Positions 60,576 to 64,000 of a stretch of DNA of 64,000 nt are shown here, in pieces (position 1 is the first letter of the stretch; every line of letters begins with the position of its first letter). Position numbers and translations under genes: made by a program. This DNA comes from Fen-999 sp044220545 (GTDB lineage Bacteria; Pseudomonadota; Gammaproteobacteria; Burkholderiales; Rhodocyclaceae), in contig JBGAQX010000039.1 in NCBI GenBank assembly GCA_044220545.1, positions 1 through 64,000 on the forward strand, written 5' to 3'. The notes beneath the pieces were generated by a model that ran no database searches, was not told the origin of the DNA, and saw only the letters and a list, made by a program, of their open reading frames with translations.

Positions 60576-61970
60576 ATGGCAAGGCCAATCCCGGACGATC
60601 AAGACGATGCGGTTCTGGAAGCCTTGCGGCGCGCGCCGCAAGGCGCCGGCATGGAGCAGATCGAAGCCGCGCTGAGCAACCCGCCGCCCCGGCGAACCTT
60701 GCAGCGCCGGATGGCCGCGCTGGTTGCCCAAGGTCGGGTACGTATGGTTGGGCAACGCCGCGCGGCACGTTACTTTTCGGGGAACGTCGTCCATGGCTCC
60801 GGTCGGCAGATCTTCGCACTCACGACGACCCTTCGCGCCGAAATCCGCATTCCCTTGTCGCACGAGGCCCAGGACGTCGAGCGTATCGTCCGACGCCCAC
60901 CAACCAGCCGCCAACCCGTCGGCTACGACCGCGCCTTTCTTGAAAGCTATCGGCCCAATACCACCTTCTACCTGCCCGCGACAACGCGCGCCGAGCTTCT
61001 GGCCGCCGGGCGGGTCGCCGATGCCGACACACCCGCCGGCACCTACGCGCGCCATATCTGGAATCGTTTGCTGATCGACCTTTCCTGGAACTCCAGTCGC
61101 CTCGAAGGCAATACCTATTCCCTGCTCGAAACCGAGCGGCTGCTGTCGGCGGGCGAAGCGGCCCAGGGCCGCGACGCGCTGGAAACGCAGATGATCGTCA
61201 ACCACAAGGCCGCCATTGAATTCCTGGTCGACTCGGCGGGTGAAATCGGCTTCGACCGCTACACGGTACTCAATCTCCACGCCCTTCTCGCCGACAACCT
61301 GCTGGCCGACCCCACCGCCAGCGGCCGGCTGCGCGGCATTGCCGTCGGCATCGCCGGCACCGTATTTCATCCACTCGAAGGACCTCAGCGGATCGAGGAG
61401 TGTTTCGAGCAGATTCTCGACACCGCGACGGCCATCGCCGACCCATTCGAGCAGGCCTTGTTCGTCATGGTGCAACTGCCGTATCTGCAAGCGTTCGAAG
61501 ACATCAACAAGCGCGTCTCGCGCCTGGCCGCCAACATTCCGTTGATCCGGCAAAACCTTTGCCCGCTGTCCTTTGTCGATGTGCCGCAGCAAGCCTACAT
61601 CGACGCCATGATCGGCATCTACGAACTGCGCCGAATCGACCTGCTGCGCGATATCTTCGTCTGGGCCTACAAGCGCTCCTGCGCGCGCTATTCGGCCGTG
61701 CGTCAGTCGATCGGCGAACCCGATCCATTCAGACTGCGCTACCGGCAAGTCGTCGCCGAAGCCGTGACCGAGATCGTGCGCGGCCAACTGGAGAAGCGCC
61801 GCGCCATCGCGCTCATTCGAGAACGCGCCGAGCTCGCTGTTCCCGAGCCCGATCGCGCACGTTTCGTCGAAGTTGCCGAAACCGAATTGATGAGCCTGCA
61901 CGAGGGCAACATTGCGCGCTACCGCCTCCGCCCGAGCGAGTATTTGGCCTGGCGGGAAATATGGAAATGA
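60576..61970 (+). CDS. Fic-fold protein with degenerate catalytic motif and N-terminal HTH
   Basis: This is a 464-residue protein. Residues ~8-70 look like a winged helix (VLEALRRAPQGAGMEQIEAA, RRTLQRRMAALVAQGRVRMV). The Fic region follows: SSRLEGN (Glu177) is an intact inhibitory helix motif, but the catalytic HxFx(D/E)GNxRxxR reads LQAFEDINKRVSR, with His missing and GN replaced by IN. AMPylation is therefore doubtful. The C-terminal ~100 residues are helical. ATG 60576 is favoured by spacing; GTG 60540 would overlap the last operator arm. It is inserted between potC and potD. Confidence 0.75.
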   Translation: MARPIPDDQDDAVLEALRRAPQGAGMEQIEAALSNPPPRRTLQRRMAALVAQGRVRMVGQRRAARYFSGNVVHGSGRQIFALTTTLRAEIRIPLSHEAQDVERIVRRPPTSRQPVGYDRAFLESYRPNTTFYLPATTRAELLAAGRVADADTPAGTYARHIWNRLLIDLSWNSSRLEGNTYSLLETERLLSAGEAAQGRDALETQMIVNHKAAIEFLVDSAGEIGFDRYTVLNLHALLADNLLADPTASGRLRGIAVGIAGTVFHPLEGPQRIEECFEQILDTATAIADPFEQALFVMVQLPYLQAFEDINKRVSRLAANIPLIRQNLCPLSFVDVPQQAYIDAMIGIYELRRIDLLRDIFVWAYKRSCARYSAVRQSIGEPDPFRLRYRQVVAEAVTEIVRGQLEKRRAIALIRERAELAVPEPDRARFVEVAETELMSLHEGNIARYRLRPSEYLAWREIWK

Positions 61971-61998
61971 GCCGTCGCGAAAAGTTGCCATCCAGCAC

Positions 61999-63078
61999 AT
62001 GATCTCCCGGAACCGCCTACGCATCTTGCTCGCCGGTCTGGCGCTTTGCGTGTTGTCACTCCTTGCCCACGCGGAAGACGTGCTCCACCTCTACAACTGG
62101 AACAACTACCTCGCCGAGGAAACGCTCAGGCGCTTCGAGCAGCGTTGCCAGTGCCGTGTCAAGCAGGACTACTACTCGGACAATGAAGAGATGCTGGCCA
62201 AGCTGGAGGCTGGCGCGGTCGGCTACGACCTGCTGGTGCCGACGGGCAATGCGGTCGAGTCGCTGATCCGGCGCGATGCCCTGCGCCCGCTGGACAAGAC
62301 GAAGCTGCCGCACCTGGCCAATATCAAGCCGGAGTTCCGCAACCCGTGGTTCGACCCCGGCAATCGGTATTCCGTACCCTATGCCAGCACGGTGACGCTG
62401 ATCGGCTACAACGTCGAGAAGCTGCGGGCGCTCGACCTGCCCACCGACACGTGGGCACTGATCTTCGAGCCACGGCACCTCGAGAAAATGCGGGGCAAGG
62501 TGACGGTCCTGAACAGCCAGCGGGAACTGATGGCGGCGGCGATGAAATACCTCGGCCACTCCGTCCAGGAAACCGACCTGGCCCGCTGGGACGAGGCCAA
62601 GCGCCTGATCCTGCGCGCCAAGCCCTACTGGGCAACCTTTTCCAACAGCACCTACATCAAGGATCTGGCGGTGGGCAACATCTGGGTCGCCCACGGCTAC
62701 TCCAACGACATGTTCCGCGCCCGCGAGGATGCCAAAGCCGCCGGCCGCCCCTTCACCGTCGGCTTCACCACCCCGAAGGAAGGCGCCGTGCTCGCAGTGG
62801 ACAGCTACGTGCTGCACAAGTCGGGCCGGCGGCCCGACCTGGCGCACCGCTTCATCGACTTCATGCTCGAGGGCGAGAACGCGGCCGACGTGTCGAACGC
62901 CATCGGCGCCGGCAATACCAATGCCGCCGCCACACCGCATATCCGGCAGGAAATTGCCCGGGAACCCGCCATCTTTCCGCCGCCCGCGACCCTGGCGACG
63001 CTCGAGATGCTGCGCGACTTCGATCCGAAGATGCGCCGGACGCTGTCCCGACTGTGGACGGAAATCAAGGTACGCTGA
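61999..63078 (+). CDS. potD: polyamine-binding periplasmic protein PotD/PotF-like
   Basis: This 359-residue solute-binding protein has a signal peptide (~1-25, LLAHA before EDVLHLYNWNNYL). YNWNNYLAEETLRRFE is the PotD/F hallmark, YDLLVPTGNAVESLI follows, and the polyamine-binding acids and aromatics lie in YSVPYASTVTLIGYN and AVDSYVLHKSG. The ATG at 61999 is chosen for the signal peptide. It lies 28 bases after the Fic-like gene. Confidence 0.9.
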   Translation: MISRNRLRILLAGLALCVLSLLAHAEDVLHLYNWNNYLAEETLRRFEQRCQCRVKQDYYSDNEEMLAKLEAGAVGYDLLVPTGNAVESLIRRDALRPLDKTKLPHLANIKPEFRNPWFDPGNRYSVPYASTVTLIGYNVEKLRALDLPTDTWALIFEPRHLEKMRGKVTVLNSQRELMAAAMKYLGHSVQETDLARWDEAKRLILRAKPYWATFSNSTYIKDLAVGNIWVAHGYSNDMFRAREDAKAAGRPFTVGFTTPKEGAVLAVDSYVLHKSGRRPDLAHRFIDFMLEGENAADVSNAIGAGNTNAAATPHIRQEIAREPAIFPPPATLATLEMLRDFDPKMRRTLSRLWTEIKVR

Positions 63079-63122
63079 AACGTGCAGGCATTCCCGCCGG
63101 CCTGACATAGAATTGATCGACC

Positions 63123-64000
63123 ATGAACAGCCGCCGGATCTTCGATCACCGCCGCCTCATCCTGTTGTTGTGGGTGCTGCTGACGATCGGCTTTCTGGCG
63201 ACCTCGATGATCGGCTACCAGGTGTCGCGCCAGGCCATCCACGACGCCATCGTCGGCCAGGATCTGCCACTCACCTCCAGCAACATCTATTCAGAGATCC
63301 AGAAGGATCTGGTGCGGCCGGTATTGATCTCGTCGACCATGGCGCACGATACCTTCCTGCGCGAGTGGGTACTGAAAGGCGAGGGCGAGGTCGCCGACAT
63401 CGCCCGCTACCTTCAGGAGGTAAAGGAACGCTACGGTGCCTTCAGCAGCTTCTTCGTCTCCGAAAAGAGCGGGATCTATTACACCGGCGAGGGAATTCTC
63501 AAGCGCGTGGCACCGACGGAACGGCGCGACGCCTGGTACTACCGGGTGCGCGACATGAAGGAGGGCTACGAGATCAATGTCGATCCCGATCTTGCCAACC
63601 AGGATGCCCTGACGATCTTCGTCAACTACCGTGTCTTCGACTTCGCCGGCAACTACATCGGCGCCACGGGAATCGGCCTCACCGTCGAAGCGGTGCGCCG
63701 GCTGATCGTCGAATACCAGCAGCGCTATCAGCGCACCATCTACTTTGTCGACAGCGAGGGCAAGGCCGTCGTGTTCGGCAAGCCGGATGGCCCGACCACC
63801 GATCTGCGCGCGGCCCCGGGTCTCGGTCCGCTGGTCGACCGCATCCTGAGCGAGAAGCACGGCTCCTACCAGTACGAGGTCAAGGGTGACAATCACATCC
63901 TGCACGTCAACTACGTCCCGGAACTCAAGTGGCTGCTGTTCGTCGAACAGAACGAGTCGGTCGCGCTGGCCGGTGTTCGCCAGTCGCTCTACGTCAACAT
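63123..64000 (+). CDS. membrane sensor with periplasmic double-Cache-like domain, 3' partial
   Basis: This gene starts at 63123 and stays open to the window edge (292 residues). One membrane helix (~12-32, LILLLWVLLTIGFLATSMIG) is followed by a periplasmic sensor region resembling dCache_1: RPVLISSTMAHDTFL, a YLQEVKERYGAFSSFFVSEK block, DAWYYRVRDMKEGYEINVD and FAGNYIGATGIGLTVEAV. The output domain is cut off; diguanylate cyclase or histidine kinase are the usual ones. Its position 44 bases after potD suggests it could sense a polyamine-related signal (inference). Confidence 0.75.
   Translation, partial: MNSRRIFDHRRLILLLWVLLTIGFLATSMIGYQVSRQAIHDAIVGQDLPLTSSNIYSEIQKDLVRPVLISSTMAHDTFLREWVLKGEGEVADIARYLQEVKERYGAFSSFFVSEKSGIYYTGEGILKRVAPTERRDAWYYRVRDMKEGYEINVDPDLANQDALTIFVNYRVFDFAGNYIGATGIGLTVEAVRRLIVEYQQRYQRTIYFVDSEGKAVVFGKPDGPTTDLRAAPGLGPLVDRILSEKHGSYQYEVKGDNHILHVNYVPELKWLLFVEQNESVALAGVRQSLYVN

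Noticed and set aside
1..64000. Search for tRNA, rRNA, CRISPR arrays, transposases and phage genes
   Set aside because: No clover-leaf, repeat-spacer pattern, integrase or transposase was recognised by eye; the toxin insertions show no linked mobility gene.

Overview
The window is a GC-rich, densely packed chromosomal segment. The gene set (a complete Gsp type II secretion operon, the waa genes of the Gram-negative envelope, class I PHA synthase, the LiuR-type leucine degradation operon, argS-SPOR-dsbA, FimV, RapZ, UbiB and UbiX) points to a betaproteobacterium, most likely of the Rhodocyclales. That placement is inference from gene content and remembered family resemblance; no search was run. 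No rRNA, tRNA, CRISPR array or transposase was seen.

Layout. 1-3.6 kb: the end of an O-GlcNAc-transferase-like protein, a periplasmic parvulin, a strongly expressed-looking secreted surface protein with its own terminator, and a small lipoprotein. 3.95-16.6 kb: the type II secretion operon gspE-F-G-H-I-J-K-L-M-(C/N-like)-D. It is interrupted at two successive gene junctions by toxin-antitoxin modules: an MntA/HepT (MNT/HEPN) pair between gspE and gspF, and an AbiEii-type nucleotidyltransferase pair between gspF and gspG. 16.6-20.6 kb: sugar nucleotide and LPS inner-core genes (epimerase, GT2, waaC, waaA). 20.5-27.1 kb: a TetR-controlled RND efflux cluster with rhodanese and TolC; the pump gene carries a one-base frameshift. 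27.1-33 kb: ubiX, a Gx-type transporter, FimV and HDOD on the other strand, a NusG-II protein and rapZ. 33-45 kb: a LiuR-controlled leucine/isovalerate operon on the minus strand, containing an inserted AbrB/PIN module and one N-terminally damaged acyl-CoA dehydrogenase. 45-50 kb: an MBL hydrolase, phaC with a translationally coupled PIN RNase, then a WYL regulator, a VOC protein and a YaiI protein. 50-57.7 kb: SDR, dsbA, SPOR and argS facing ubiB, a sodium:solute symporter and a cysteine-rich lipoprotein. 57.8-64 kb: a potABC-potD polyamine transporter with a Fic-like/HTH protein and a palindrome array inserted before potD, then a truncated membrane sensor.

How it fits together. Leucine degradation yields acetyl-CoA and acetoacetate, and the thiolase connects these pools to PHA synthesis, which phaC carries out. 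The secretion system, LPS core, TolC/RND pump and surface protein form an envelope-centred first half.

The recurring oddity is that five toxin-like or toxin-antitoxin-like loci all lie inside or at the end of metabolic or secretion operons. All five share the strand of the host operon, and several share stop/start overlaps with host genes. The MNT/HEPN insertion is bracketed by a 19-base imperfect direct repeat covering the gspE stop and gspF start, which looks like an insertion scar.
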